Shown: one piece after another, positions 30,262 to 41,519 of the stretch | How the letters are laid out: each line of letters opens with the position of its first letter | Numbering within the stretch: the stretch's first letter is position 1 | Origin: Pectinophora gossypiella | Lineage: Eukaryota; Arthropoda; Insecta; Lepidoptera; Gelechiidae | Reading direction: 5' to 3' | DNA length: 64,000 bases | Assembly (NCBI RefSeq): GCF_024362695.1 | Contig: NC_065414.1 | Span: 3,985,501-4,049,500 of the forward strand | Made by a program: the position numbers and the translations under genes | Notes under the pieces: generated by a model | Database searches by the model: none | What the model was told of the DNA's origin: nothing | The model's input: the letters and a program-made list of their open reading frames with translations, nothing else

Positions 30262-30385
30262 AGTTTTTACTGTCCATTTCCATTTGCTTCAATCTTGATG
30301 TACTTCGCTTGTTTCCTCCACATTCATCAATCGTTTCAGATGATGGTTCAGAGTTTACTCTGAGCCATGTAAGATCTACCTTAGC
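30262..30385 (-). pseudogene. RTE-like LINE C-terminus, family K, inverted copy
   Basis: The complement has ATTGATGAATGTGGAGGAAA, CATCAAGATTGAAGCAAATG and GAAATGGACAG. It converges on the plus copy tail to tail, about 20 bp apart. Confidence 0.7.
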
Positions 30386-30413
30386 AAAGTCTCGGTTATG
30401 TACTAGGACTTAG

Positions 30414-30590
30414 CTCACGAAAACAACACTGTACAGAAAAGGCGTTCTCTCCATGGCTCCTAGAATTTATAATCAGGTTCCAAAATCAATTAGAGACATA
30501 ACATGCGATTTGACATTTAAAAAGGAACTATTTACGTTTTTGGTTAACAACACCTTCTATTCAGTTGACGAATTTTTTGTCCTGAAATGA
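30414..30590 (+). pseudogene. LINE ORF2 C-terminus (CR1/Jockey-like)
   Basis: 58 codons and a TGA. The pattern RKGVLSMAPRIYNQVPKSIR, then a lysine-rich FKKELFTFL and YSVDEFF before the stop, is the conserved end of CR1- and Jockey-type reverse-transcriptase ORFs (G..LYN.LP...R, F...L...L, Y...EF). A stop at 30,411-30,413 limits it on the left. An AT-rich 3' UTR follows to about 30,855, ending CAAATAAATCAATTTG. Confidence 0.8.
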
Positions 30591-30855
30591 ACTGACTTAA
30601 TCTTTTATACTTTGACTTTTATATTATTGTGACAATTATTAATAATAAATTTATATCTTTAATAATGTAAAAAATATAATAGGGCATGCATAATTAGTAG
30701 AGAATTCTAATGTTTAATTCGTTTATAATATTAATGTTTAATTAATTTATATTTTGTACGCCGACTGGCAGATCACAGCGCTCTAACCTATATATGTATA
30801 ACAACCTATTCTACCTGTGTTTCACAAATAAATCAATTTGTATTTGTCTTTCAAA
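30591..30855 (+). mobile_element. 3' UTR of the preceding LINE
   Basis: AT-rich with AATAAATTTATATCT and a final CACAAATAAATCAATTTG. No further coding. Confidence 0.6.
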
Positions 30856-30920
30856 AGACATCCCCAAATTGGTCAATGTCTCTCTAGGTCTTTATCTGTT
30901 AGAATTCCAACAGAAATATT

Positions 30921-31280
30921 GACCCGATTCCTGTAGACACCTCCTAATTTAATTTTAAGTTATACCTGTCTTTTTCTTATCTGCCGAAAAGGAAAGGGAC
31001 GGATGGTTGAAAACTGTTAATTTTAAAGTGAATGAATAACCCGGGCGTTAAAAATTGCCATCTCGCTGATATGCAACCCGTTTAACGTGTGCTGTCAACT
31101 TAATTCTGTTGGGTTATTGATCAATGTAAAATTTTTAAATGTTTGTTTTAGATTTCTAATTAAAATGACGTGTGTTCCATAAATTTTATGCTTGTCGATT
31201 ACCCGTCGCTTTCGTTTTCGGCGGATAAGAAAATGATAGGTGTAACTTAAAATAAAATTAGATGGTGTAGGAATTAGATC
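30921..31280. mobile_element. MITE-G copy 3
   Basis: GACCCGATTCCTGTAGACAC at the left and GATGGTGTAGGAATTAGATC at the right. The inner inverted pair is GAAAAGGAAAGGGACGG and CGTCGCTTTCGTTTTCGGC. The ends are more worn than in the other copies. The 75-codon minus frame over it is spurious. Confidence 0.85.
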
Positions 31281-31662
31281 AATATGCAGGTAACAAGTTC
31301 CTTTTTCAAACTCCAAACACAAAAGACATCGAAAAGGGAAATAAATTCAGCTACCCATTTTACCTGTCTTATTTAACAGCTCTTAACTAAAAGGTATTAG
31401 CTGAGAATTAGTCAAGAATTAGTTATATAAAGAAGATAATGAATACATTTAAGAGGTTTTAAGCTGTAAATTGTGGTATCGATCCCGAAACTGTAATCCC
31501 CACGGTACCGGCGTGATCGGGCGATTAGGACGAATTAATTATACATTATTTAAATACTGTTTGACGGCAAAAGAACGGTATTTCCGTAAAAGCGATAAGC
31601 CTGATTTGTGTGGATCCGGGATAGGTCGAATCTTTTTATCGTTAAGTACATACGTAATATAT
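31281..31662. other. No assigned gene
   Basis: An 80-codon frame (31,471-31,713) ends in a LINE tail and is not considered a gene. Confidence 0.4.
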
Positions 31663-31705
31663 AAATTCACGCCCGTAATCTCTTATGGAGTGGGCAGAGA
31701 CAAAA
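31663..31705 (-). mobile_element. RTE-like LINE 3'-end fragment
   Basis: AATTCACGCCCGTAATCTCT and GGAGTGGGCAGAGACAAAAG, the complement of the family K-type stop/tail region. Confidence 0.55.
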
Positions 31706-33907
31706 GCAATTAAGTAATCAGAAAACAAAAATACAGCCATTTTTCGTAGATAATCCTACGGTACTATCACATTAGGTAACTTAAATATAATTAAAAAAAA
31801 CTGTTACAAGCGAAGTTATAATTTAGTATTGAATGCTTGGTAATATGTATTTAAACGATATATTAATTAATTAGTAAGTATACCTCGCTCCAAAATGAGG
31901 AATTTGCAGAATAAAGAGTTTAGACAAACATAAAACAATTTCAGGTTGACTTTAATAAGAGTTTTATCTAAACGGGCGACTACAGTCATCGAGACAGAGT
32001 TTTTAGAATATTTTTAAGAAATTTTCCATTTTACCTGAAATTCATTTATAATGTTATTATTGAAGAAAAAAAAAGGTCGTTACGTGAAGAATACGTAACT
32101 TCCAATTAAAGTTTGACAAAAAAAAGAAAACACATAAACGTCAAACAAAAAGGCAAACAAGAGAAAACTTTCTTTATATCTAACTTTACAAAATGGCGGC
32201 CAATAACGAGTTTCGGAATTCCAAAACTGACGAAAAGGATATCACATTGTACCTCTGCCGGAACAAAATGAAGCAAAAACTTGCGACATATATGTCCGGT
32301 TGAAACCGGAATGTTACCGCAACTTTTATTGGCTTTTATTGTGTTTTATTCCACTATCGAAGTTTTCAGGTTTCACAGATCCATTGGGGCTCAGTGATCG
32401 AACAACTGGATTGAGTTTGAATATTGTTTATATCTACAATATAGGAGCGCTGTGAGGTGATGCGGTAGTAAAATTTAATTTTAGAAGTGGGGAATAGTTT
32501 TAAAGCTGTATGCACGGTTTTAGTTATATTTTTGTGTGCACAAGCAAAGGCTTGTGAACTAAAGCTTGTGGGCTAAAGAGCCTGGTGACAAGATTTATCC
32601 TTGCATTAAGATATGACCATTTTGAAGTTTGTCCCGCTCATTAAGTTTCGTATTAATGAGTGACTATATTCGCAAATTTCTGTACTTTATTATGTTAAAA
32701 CGGCCATCATCCGCTTAATTATTTTGTTTTTATTCCTATAAATCTTTCATTTAAAGCCAAATAAGCTTAGTTTAATTAAATGACATAACACGTGTTTCAT
32801 AGGTTTGCCAATACTTATCCAGTTATCCTGTGTTGTCAGTGTTGAAATTGTGTACAGTAAATAGCTTGTTTTACGGAAACAACGAATTTCCCTGTTTTAT
32901 TGGATTCCTCTTTATAACAACTTCCTAAAGAAATTTTCTTTTTAGGGTTCCTATGTCCTTGAGCAAAATCGGAAACAAATTATAACCTGTTCGTTCCGTT
33001 GTTTTGTTTTACCGATATGTTTATGATTGTTTAAAAACAAAAGATGTTCAAATATACCCAAAATACAGTGTTATTATCGAGTAAATACGTATAATACGTT
33101 AATTCTAAATTTTAATCATGTCATTTTATTAAATGATAGTATATTGTAATTGATAAGTATTAAAGTAGTTATTATATTTATTTCATAATTAGAAATTTGG
33201 CATAATACCACAATTCTTTTGATGATTTAATAATAAAAATTGGCTTTTATGATTTTTAAAAATGAAAATTAATTGTTATTAGATATCCTACGGAACTCAT
33301 GTTGATTTTTGTACATTATATTTACACTTTCTATTCCCGAGAAGAAGAAACTTGCAAAACTTGTTCAAGATGGTTGTAATGAAAGTAGACCCCTTAATTT
33401 CTCTCGGATGGAATTGCTTTCGTAGACACAAAAGGGGTTTCTTATTAGATATGGGGAACCCCATTTATGTGAAGGGTACGGCTGAAGTTATCTAGCCAAT
33501 ATATTTTGGTAAAGTGCCTCTTTTACATAGTGATAATAGGTAACCTGACATTAAAACGGTAAGGTTGCTTTTTGTATACTCCAATGACGCCATGTAGTAT
33601 ATATTTAGTCTCTCACTCATTATTTAAGAGCTGCGCTAGGTGGAGTAGGTAATCGCCAACCATCTTCATTACTCCATAAACAGGGTGTGTAGAACAGAGG
33701 TTGTCCCAATCGCCTTCCGTTCCGCAGTACACCGACCAATTTCTCAATCAGTGATATTCTAGCTAAAGCCCCACCAGAGTCCATTTCTTCGGCCTCCAAC
33801 CAGTACTGATACCTCTACTGGCTGGCATCAGAGGTGCGCTTTTGAAGTAGCTACGTCACAAGATCGTCATTGAACCTAAGTAGCATGTTATAGGGTTCAA
33901 TTTTATT
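31706..33907. other. Long AT-rich stretch, nothing recognised
   Basis: About 2.2 kb without a repeat family from this window, RNA gene or coding signal. It is the longest featureless stretch. Confidence 0.5.
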
Positions 33908-34104
33908 GCAAACTAGCTTTTGCCCGCGACTTCGTCCGCGTGGCGTGTTATATAAGAGAGAGATCTTTGTGTGTGTGGGAGTGCATACTTATGCAGTTTA
34001 GATTTTTTCATAAGTACAATTTTTTTCCCAATAACTCCCATTTTTCAAAATACAGCCTAAAATAAACTTTATATTTACTAAGGTATGCATGCATGCTAGA
34101 TTGA

Positions 34105-34290
34105 ATCAATTGATTGAATTGATTTTTTTTTAATTGATTGTTCATTGAGTTTTAATTTTAATACACACTTCCTCTCTTCCCTTCAACGTTGCTGTGCCCT
34201 ACAGGGTCCATGTTTTAGTTCCTATGCCTATGTAACACCCCATTGTACTACATGGAATGCAATAAATAATTGAATTAAATTGAATTGAAA
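34105..34290 (+). mobile_element. LINE 3' end inside repeat T
   Basis: TTGCTGTGCCCTACAGGGTC, ACATGGAATGCAATAAATAA, then TTGAATTAAATTGAATTGAA tail. Confidence 0.7.
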
Positions 34291-34299
34291 ACATCTATC

Positions 34300-35866
34300 T
34301 TACGCGGTTTCAATTTTTTCATACAAATGTTTTTTTCCCACTAACTCCCGTTTCCGTGGGAATTTTGCAATATCCTGTTGCAACTAAGCTTTAAGTTAAC
34401 TAAGGTACCTGCATGCCAAATTTCAAGCGTCTAACTTAAGCGGTTTAGATTTTTCATACAAAAAGATTTTCCCGCTAATTTCCGTTCCCGTGGGAATTCC
34501 GGGAATTCCTTTCTTAGTGCACCTCTACGGTACCTAAGCTATGTCCCTTCCAAATTTCAAATGCCTACGTTTAGCCGTTCAGGCTATGCGTTGATATGTC
34601 AGTCACTGAGTCAGTCAGTTTATCCTTTTATTTAGATTTGATTTTTTCATACAAATGTTTTTTCCCGCTAACTACCGTTCCCGTGGGAATTTTGTAATAT
34701 CCTGTTGCAACTAAGCTTTAAGTTTACTAAAGTACCTGCATGCCAAATTTCAAACGTCTAACTTGAGTGGTTTAGATTTTTCATACAAAAGGATTTTCCC
34801 GCTAATTCCCGTTTCCGTGGGAATTTCGGGAATTTCTTTCTTAGTACACCTCTACGGTGTCTAAGGTACCTGCGTGCCAAATTTTAAACATCTTACTTGA
34901 ATGGTTTAGATTTTTCATACAAAAGGATTTTCCCGTTAATTCCCGTTCCCGTGGGAATTTCGGGAATTCCTTTCTTAGTGCACCTCCACGGTACCTAAGG
35001 TACCTGCATGACAAATTTCAAACGTCTAACTTGAGTGGTTTAGATTTTTCATACAAAAGGATTTTCCCGCTAATTCCCGTTCTCGTGAGAATTTCGGGAA
35101 TTCCTTTCTTAGTGCACCTCTACGGTATTTAAGGTACCTGCATGCCAAATTTCAAACGTCTAACTTGAGTGGTTTAGATTTTTCATACAAAAGGATTTTC
35201 CCGCTAATTCCCGTTCCCGTGAGAATTTTGGGAATTCCTTTCTTAGTGCACCTCTACGGTACCTATGGTACCTGCATGCCAAATTTCAAACGTCTAACTT
35301 GAGTGGTTTAGATTTTTCATACAAAAGGATTTTCCCGCTAATTCCCGTTCCCGTGGGAATTTCGGGAATTCCTTTCTTAGTTTACCTCTCGGTATCTAAG
35401 GTACCTGCATGACAAATTTCAAACATCTAACTTGAATGGTTTAGATTTTTCATACAAAAGGATTTTCCCGTTAATTCCCGTTCCCGTGAGAATTTTGGGA
35501 ATTCCTTTCTTAGTGCACCTCTACGGTACCTATGGTACCTGCATGCCAAATTTCAAACGTCTAACTTGAGTGATTTAGATTTTTCATACAAAAGGATTTT
35601 CCCGCTAATTCCCGTTCCCGTGGGAATTTCGGGAATTCCTTTCTTAGTGTACCTCTACAATATCTAAGGTACCTGCATGCCAAATTTCAAACGTCTAACT
35701 TGAGTGGTTTAGATTTTTCATACAAAAGGATTCTCCCGCTAATTCCCGTTCCCGTAGGAATTTCGGAAATTCCTTTCTTAGTGCACCTCTACGGTATTTA
35801 AGGTACCTGCATGCCAAATTTCAAACGTCTTGAGTGGTTTAGATTTTTTATACAAAAGAATTTCCC
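34300..35866 (+). repeat. Array of about ten units of about 134 bp
   Basis: GTACCTGCATGCCAAATTTC recurs near 34,411, 34,739, 34,871, 35,003, 35,138, 35,272, 35,403, 35,537, 35,670 and 35,804. From the second unit on, each contains CCCGCTAATTCCCGTTCCCG followed by TGGGAATTTCGGGAATTCC, which can fold as nested hairpins. The first units are longer and contain TTGCAATATCCTGTTGCAAC. A 91-codon frame in it is spurious. Confidence 0.95.
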
Positions 35867-35995
35867 TTCACTACTCTGCTCCTATTGATTGTAGCGTGAT
35901 GAAAAGTATACTATAACCTGTCCAGGAGTGTGAAGAATAATTGTACCAAGTTTCATTAAAATCCGTCCAGTAGTTTTTGTTTCTATAAGGAACAT

Positions 35996-35996
<1 letters not shown>

Positions 35997-36033
<37 letters not shown>
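35997..36033. repeat. (CAGA)n microsatellite
   Basis: About nine CAGA units, at a fixed place near the right end of repeat T. Confidence 0.95.
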
Positions 36034-36036
<3 letters not shown>

Positions 36037-36164
36037 AATTTTACTGATTGCATTTTTGGCATCAGTATCGACCACTTATCACCCCCTGATAGTTATTTTG
36101 AAAAAATATTTAATGTACAGAATTGACCTCTCTACAGATTTATTATAAGTATAGATTATTAACA

Positions 36165-36405
36165 TGTTGTTATTAACATTGTGAACACAATTACTGGCAA
36201 TTACTGTGAGATCAAATAATCGAATCATACGAAAGAACGTCGGCTTCCAATTTCAAAATTCAAATGTAAACTAAACTAAAAGAAATACGTCGGTCCGCAG
36301 ACTTCACGATTCAAGTCTAAACTATTTCGAGGGGAATCGAGATGAACCTTGCTTAGACGCTGGTGGGGAGCGAAGAGTTGCCGTTGTACCTCTATATGTA
36401 GTATA
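36165..36405 (-). repeat. Interspersed repeat H, copy 2
   Basis: The complement shows CTCCCCACCAGCGTCTAAGC, TTAGACTTGAATCGTGAAG and TTCTTTCGTATGATTCGATT, the same order as 38,571-38,780. Confidence 0.75.
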
Positions 36406-36611
36406 TATAATATTATTTATTCTATGGTTATAGCTTAGTCCGTCCCAATGAGCTACCCACTATGTTCTGCTAATCCTGTCGCTGTGTGTTCGGGGACTAC
36501 TTATTTTTATATTCGCAGCTAACCATCATGTCTTATGCGCATTCCACTATCCGCCACCTGTGGATTTTTTACAGCTCAGCCTATCAGCTAAGTCCACAGG
36601 TTGATTTCATT

Positions 36612-36700
36612 CGACGGGAAATCCCACTTGATATCAACTCATAATCATGATCTGAATCATCCCTCAATGTTTTCGTTACTATGTCACTAACATCCTGTAT
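36612..36700. mobile_element. MITE-D single unit
   Basis: CGACGGGAAATCCCACTTGA, TCAACTCATAATCATGATCT, CACTAACATCCTGTA. Confidence 0.75.
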
Positions 36701-36750
36701 GTGTTTACGGGTTAATTTAAGTACATATATTAAGAGTATGGTCGGCCCAT

Positions 36751-36845
36751 AACAGTCCATACGCCCTTCGCGCTTTGTTTGATTGAGGGGTTGGACTGTG
36801 CCCAGCAGTCAGACGTATATAGGCTTTTCTTTGTATGTTTATAAC
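36751..36845 (+). mobile_element. SINE-W/LINE tail
   Basis: TTTGATTGAGGGGTTGGACT, GTGCCCAGCAGTCAGACGTA then TATAGGC. Confidence 0.65.
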
Positions 36846-36912
36846 ATAACTTAAGCTCACTACTATATCCTGATTGAGATGGTCAGAGGAACATCCATCG
36901 CAAAATGAACTA
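36846..36912 (-). mobile_element. RTE-like LINE 3' end, family R
   Basis: CATAACTTAAGCTCACTACT and GGTCAGAGGAACATCCATCG. Confidence 0.75.
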
Positions 36913-37373
36913 AATTAGTAAATAAAGTAAGTGTAATGTTTATTTTTCACAAGAATACAAAACACATTGGTACAATAAAAACCTCGCAATACCAATTCCT
37001 CGGTTTGCCTGAGAGAGTGGAGTTCGCTTAAAGATATTATGTTTTAAAATAAGTAAAGTTAATGCATGCATGGACGAAAGAACCTTAGCTTTGTGTTGTG
37101 TGTATTATGTTTATGTTTTTTTATAACTATATCAGTGAGATAAGCTGAAAGCAATTCATTACAGATATCATTGAGCCGTGGTGATTTTAATTATGAAGTT
37201 GAAGTAAAATTAATGAATGTTACGTCGATGGAATCCCTCTCAGCTTGATTTTATGTTACCGACTGTTTTTACGAAATTTATTACGGAATAACCTTGTTGA
37301 AATATGATTTATTTTAACTGAAAATTTCTGCGCGTATGATGCGGAAGAGTTTTGATTTGCTTTAAGATGAAGA
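36913..37373. other. No gene seen
   Basis: No recognised element. Confidence 0.45.
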
Positions 37374-37691
37374 CTTCTTCTATCGTGTGGGTTGTGAGTA
37401 TCACCAACCTCATTACCCTGGTGTCAGGGTTATTATCAAGCCGCCAAAGGCCCCTGACGTGACTCATGTAACGACTACGTACCTAAATCAGTAAGAAGTA
37501 ACCGGGACCAATGACTTAACGTGCCTTCCAAAGCTCGGATCATCTTACTTTCGGAAAATCGGGTGATCTGCCTGTAATGCCCTAACCAAAGCAGAGCTCA
37601 CAAAGGGATTTTTGTGTTATGTCCTCAACGGGAATCAAACCTGGGACTTCCGGATCGTGATCTTAACGCTCAACCACTGGGCTACGGAGGC
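37374..37691 (-). mobile_element. SINE-V, full length
   Basis: From CTTCTTCTATCGTGTGGGTT to CCACTGGGCTACGGAGGCC. The complement has the head, body, core (one to two changes) and tail in order. Confidence 0.9.
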
Positions 37692-37910
37692 CGTCAAACG
37701 TGTACCTAAGAATTTACTATAATTGGGACGTTTTCGTTAAAATAGGAGACTAGTACGTTGCAATCGCTTTTTGATGAGATAGAGAAAAAAGGTAACAAAC
37801 TTCTTCTGACGGACTGCCGGATCTCAGAAGACAAATCAATAGCCCGAATAGAGAAATGCGTGAGTTAAGCTTCAAGCTCCCGCAAAAACAACTGACTCCT
37901 CTTTATAATT
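37692..37910. other. No gene seen
   Basis: No recognised element. Confidence 0.4.
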
Positions 37911-38150
37911 CATCATCATCTCCATAGCATTGTCCCGTTTTTCACAGGGTCCGCGTACCTAACCTGAAGATTTAACAGGTCCGGTTTTTTACAGAAGCGA
38001 CTGTCTGTTGACCTTACAACCCGCGAAGGGAACACCAGCCCAATACAGTTTAGGTCACATACCTCCGAAAATGCATTTCTCGGCAATGTGAGTTCCCTCA
38101 CGATGTTTTCAAAAATATGAAAATTCAAATAATCCAACCATAAACTGACT
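37911..38150 (-). mobile_element. SINE-E, head missing
   Basis: TCATCTCCATAGCATTGTCC, CCGGTTTTTTACAGAAGCGA, CCCGCGAAGGGAACACCAGC. Complement of 9,342-9,695. Confidence 0.85.
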
Positions 38151-38570
38151 CACAGCCATACACATCACTGTATCATACTTTGTTTCAGAAGTAGATGCAG
38201 TTGTTTTTTGACAGCTTGTGGTGCTGCCTGCCCACGAATAGTATCTATGTAGTATAAGGCGGACTATTTGTCTAAACAACGGATAGCTTCCGAAGATGGC
38301 TGCAACGGGTCACCCACAATAAATCCCACTATCTCCCGGCCGTCGTACTATCATTAATCTTTCATCAGACACTTCTAGTACTACAAGGGTATAGAAAATC
38401 GATGTTTTAGGATTCCGTTTTAATAAAGAAAAGAGAGAAACTCCAGAGTATTCTAGACTGGGTCTGATATAAACGAGTTTTATTGCTTATTCCCGAGAAA
38501 TTCGAAATTAAAATCTGAGAATGAGAGCCCTTTCTAATATTGGCACGGATATAGCGCAGAATGAGGAATA
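38151..38570. other. No gene seen
   Basis: No recognised element. Confidence 0.45.
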
Positions 38571-39245
38571 ATACTCCGTATAGAACGGCAAATCTCCGCC
38601 CCCTTACCAGCGTCTGAGCTAGGTTTACCTCAACCCCTCGAACATAGTTTAGACTTGAATCATGAAACCCGTTGTTTTTATTTTTTATCAGTTTAGTTTA
38701 TATGTTCGAATTTTGAATTTGGACGCCGATGTTCTTTCGTCTGATTCGAATAATATTTGATCTCAGTAATTGCCCGCGCTGGGTACGCCTGCACGGCGCC
38801 TATAAATATTTATTTTTCATGGTGATTGTTCATCAAAACATGCTAATAATTTGCAATAAAATTGAACCTAGGCTAAGTGCTTACTGTAAAAATAATATGA
38901 ATGTCATTAATTAGTTCAGTATTTTTTTAAGTCAAGTGTAAATTTTCATTTATATTGTGAACCTTCATTGTTCAAAATTTATTGTTTGTGATTTGTGTGA
39001 TAAATAAATAGTATTAAATTATATAAGCATCTTTCGTGAGTAGTACTACTGCCTAAGTAAGTAATAATGGTTAAATTTGGTATTGTAATTGGCCCTCAGA
39101 CGTCACACACACAGTTGCACGTGTTAATAATGTCAATGTGTAGTGTCTGTGTTAAACGAGGATAGTTTGTATGATAGATAGATATATAGAATCTTTATTT
39201 AGGTTTAAGACGTTACATAAACTTCTTATGAAGTGTCCGATGCCA
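38571..39245 (+). repeat. Interspersed repeat H, copy 3, with later insertions
   Basis: 38,571-38,780 and 39,082-39,245 both match repeat H. At 39,175-39,226 a 52-bp LINE tail (GAATCTTTATTTAGGTTTAA, minus) sits between two TATGA copies (39,170-39,174 and 39,227-39,231). Confidence 0.65.
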
Positions 39246-39606
39246 GCGGTATACGTCGAACTGCGCGCGATAGCGTAACCGTGCAGACCCCGCAGTGCCG
39301 CGATAACAATATTATGACACAAAATAAAAATTACGCGGTGCCATTTATCATGGCACATTGCGGAACACATTAACTAGTGCCATTTGGCACCGCTCTCCCG
39401 CGGTCCATTTGCATGACTTTGAAGCACAATATAGAATAATGTGAAGGAAATGTGTAGAAAAGCACAAGCGACAACGGGTCGTTAGCCCATAGTTTAAAAC
39501 TGTGTTGCGCTTTTATTATTTTACAGCTCATTGCAACTTTTGTTTAGTGAATAGTTTGCAATGTGAAGAAGAATATACTTACGTAATATTTTAGTAGCCT
39601 TGTATA
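39246..39606. other. No gene seen
   Basis: A GC-richer part near 39,240-39,400. The minus frame of 72 codons has no motif. Confidence 0.4.
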
Positions 39607-39617
39607 ATAGTTTACCG

Positions 39618-39930
39618 TCTTCTTCTGTCGTGTGGGTTGTGAAGTGGATTACCAACCCCATCATCCCTGGTGGCAGGGTTACTATTGAGCCGCCAAAAGC
39701 CCCTGACATGGTTCATGTAACGACTACTAACATACATCAGCTAGTAGTAACAGGGACCAACGTTTAACGTCCCTTCCAAAGCACGGATCATCTTACTTTC
39801 GGATAATTAGGTGATCAGCCTGTAATGTCCTAACCAATCTAGAGATTAAGATGATTTTCGTGATACGATTACACCGGGATTTGAACTCGAGACTTCCGGA
39901 TCGTGAGCCCACTGGACCACGATGGCCGTT
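39618..39930 (-). mobile_element. SINE-V, full length, 11-bp target duplication
   Basis: ATAGTTTACCG is at 39,607-39,617 and 39,931-39,941. The complement has a complete head, core and (GAA)n end. Confidence 0.92.
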
Positions 39931-39954
39931 ATAGTTTACCGATTAACTTTCAAA

Positions 39955-40035
39955 AATAAGCTCGCGACTATATTCCAATCAGGGTAGTCAGAAGAACGTC
40001 CATCGCAAAATGAACTGAGTACCCACACCTCAACC
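39955..40035 (-). mobile_element. RTE-like LINE 3' end, family R
   Basis: AAGCTCGCGACTATATTCCA, GTCAGAAGAACGTCCATCGC, GTACCCACACCTCAA. Confidence 0.75.
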
Positions 40036-40112
40036 TTAAGAACTCAAAATAATACTAATTGCGAATTAAACCACATGTTTAAATCGAGAAGAATTTCAAT
40101 TCCCTTGTTCGT

Positions 40113-40245
40113 ACTTCTTCTTCTATCGTGTGGGTTGTGAGGTGGATTACCAAACCTATCAACCCTGGTATAGGGTTACTATTGTGCCGCCAAAGGTCCC
40201 TGACATGGCTCATGTAACGACTACTCACTCACATCATCAGTAAGT
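40113..40245 (-). mobile_element. SINE-V 3' fragment
   Basis: CTTCTTCTATCGTGTGGGTT to CATGTAACGACTACTCACTC. Confidence 0.8.
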
Positions 40246-40249
40246 GAGA

Positions 40250-40360
40250 CGTTTTTTTACGTTTTTCTATGACGTCACAGGTTGCTTTTTCACACAAATT
40301 CCAGGAAATTCGGGTTATGACGTTTAATAAAAAGTAACTTATTTAACTAGTTGGAAACTA
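40250..40360 (-). repeat. Repeat C with TGACGTCA, copy 1
   Basis: TTTTTCTATGACGTCACAGG with TGACGTCA at 40,270-40,277, then AATTCCAGGAAATTCGG and AATAAAAAGTAACTTATTTA. Confidence 0.7.
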
Positions 40361-40705
40361 CCCTGTTATTTACAATACCTTTACAACCTTAACTTATTTT
40401 GTTAGCCTGTAAATGTTTAAGGAGCGTACAGACTAAAATTTCTGTAATTGGAATAACAGCAATCGATGTCCTTTGTTATAAAAGGCTTTTGGTCGCTATT
40501 TGTAAAAGGCTTAATTATGATAACGGACAATGGCGTTCTATTAAATATCATTAATACAAGTACTTTCCAATGCCCATAATTGACGTATTATATTAAGTGT
40601 ACGGTTTCTTTGAAGAAACCAAAAGAGATTGTATCAATGTGGTTGTTAATTGAATATTAATTTACTTCCCTATATAATAAAAAGTATATAAAAAACAAAC
40701 AAAAC
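40361..40705. other. No gene seen
   Basis: No recognised element. Confidence 0.45.
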
Positions 40706-40935
40706 AACCTCTGTGGTCTAGTGGTAAGAGCGTTAGGTTCACGATCTGGAGGTCTGGGTTCGATCCCCGATGTAGAAATCACTTTGTGAGACTGTACTTT
40801 GTTTGATAAGGACTTTTCAGGCTTGAATCACCTGATTGTCTGAAAAAGTAATATGATTCCGTCCTTCCACTAACCCGCAGTGGAGCCTGTGCCCAGCAGT
40901 GGGACGTATATAGGCTGTTCATGATGATGATGATG
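40706..40935 (+). mobile_element. SINE-W, head to tail, core deleted
   Basis: tRNA-like head CTCTGTGGTCTAGTGGTAAG with B box GGGTTCGATCCCC. Body GGCTTGAATCACCTGATTGT. The tail GTGCCCAGCAGTGGGACGTA, TATAGGCTGTTCATGATGATG. Most of the core between is missing. Confidence 0.85.
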
Positions 40936-40956
40936 ACGATAATAAAACCGGCGAGC

Positions 40957-41048
40957 ATGCAAATGGAATTTGGATCCCACGGTCTCTGCTTACCCCAACA
41001 AAGCAGTTAATGCGAGAAATCTACGATAAGACACGTCAGAAAAAGGAA
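40957..41048 (+). mobile_element. Family K and A end fragments
   Basis: CAAATGGAATTTGGATCCCA with TCTCTGCTTACCCC (family K), followed by GAGAAATCTACGATAAGACA and CGTCAGAAAAAGG (family A). Confidence 0.6.
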
Positions 41049-41117
41049 AACAATACAATGATAACTATTCTCATTAACCCAACTAATATGATGTTTTAAA
41101 CAGTAATACCATCGAAG

Positions 41118-41290
41118 ATAAAGCTTTAGTGTGGTCTACTTTGAACCGGCGTGAGTGAATGAAACGATTGATGAATGTGCAGGAAGCAACTTTTTTTTTT
41201 TTGACGTGACTTATTGTAGATTTGCAGCAGATGGCATTAACTACTTGGCCGGAGCAGGAAGCAACACAAGTGTGTCGGAACTAGTTAAAT
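41118..41290 (+). mobile_element. Family K LINE fragment interrupted by family A
   Basis: GGTCTACTTTGAACCGGCGT, GAAACGATTGATGAATGTGC, then the 63-bp insert, then ACACAAGTGTGTCGG. Confidence 0.75.
41191..41253 (-). mobile_element. Family A micro-insertion, 63 bp, 12-bp duplication
   Basis: GCAGGAAGCAAC at 41,179-41,190 and 41,254-41,265. The complement is TCCGGCCAAGTAGTTAATGC to GTCACGTC plus poly(A). Confidence 0.92.
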
Positions 41291-41350
41291 CAGTTACTTT
41301 TAACGGAACTTTTTTGTCGGAACTAGTTAAATCAGTTACTAGTTAAATCA
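41276..41350. repeat. Short direct repeat
   Basis: GTCGGAACTAGTTAAATCAG occurs near 41,275 and again near 41,316, followed by a third partial ACTAGTTAAATCAG. Confidence 0.85.
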
Positions 41351-41510
41351 GATACACCCAGAATTACTATGGAATTTGCAGGAAAACCTGTGACGTCATA
41401 GAAAAACATAACAAAATGTCGCAATTATTTTCTGATTTAAATTCATAGGTAGGTAAGTAAATAAGATATTTTTGAATTTAAATTAGAATAAGTTAAATAG
41501 AAGATTAATA
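41345..41510 (+). repeat. Repeat C with TGACGTCA, copy 2
   Basis: CTATGGAATTTGCAGGAAAA then TGACGTCA at 41,391-41,398 and TAGAAAAACATAACAAAATG. Confidence 0.7.
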
Positions 41511-41519
41511 GAAGATTAT

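Larger units (their letters stand above)
33908..36155 (+). mobile_element. Repeat T with internal tandem array
   Basis: The left end is ACTAGCTTTTGCCCGCGACT and TCGTCCGCGTGG. The right end is TTTTACTGATTGCATTTTTG, CACCCCCTGATAGTTATTTT and TTATTATAAGTATAGAT. Related pieces with a similar AGCTTTTG.CCG head lie at 42,340 (plus) and 52,235 (minus). No coding capacity. A LINE tail and a 134-bp array lie inside. Confidence 0.7.

Noticed and set aside
35871..36062. Minus-strand frame with a repeated Ser-Val-Cys-Leu segment
   Set aside because: The repeat is the translation of the (CAGA)n microsatellite.
33908..36155. CRISPR-like array of regular repeats
   Set aside because: Units of about 134 bp are contiguous and similar along their whole length, with no unique spacers, and the genome is eukaryotic.
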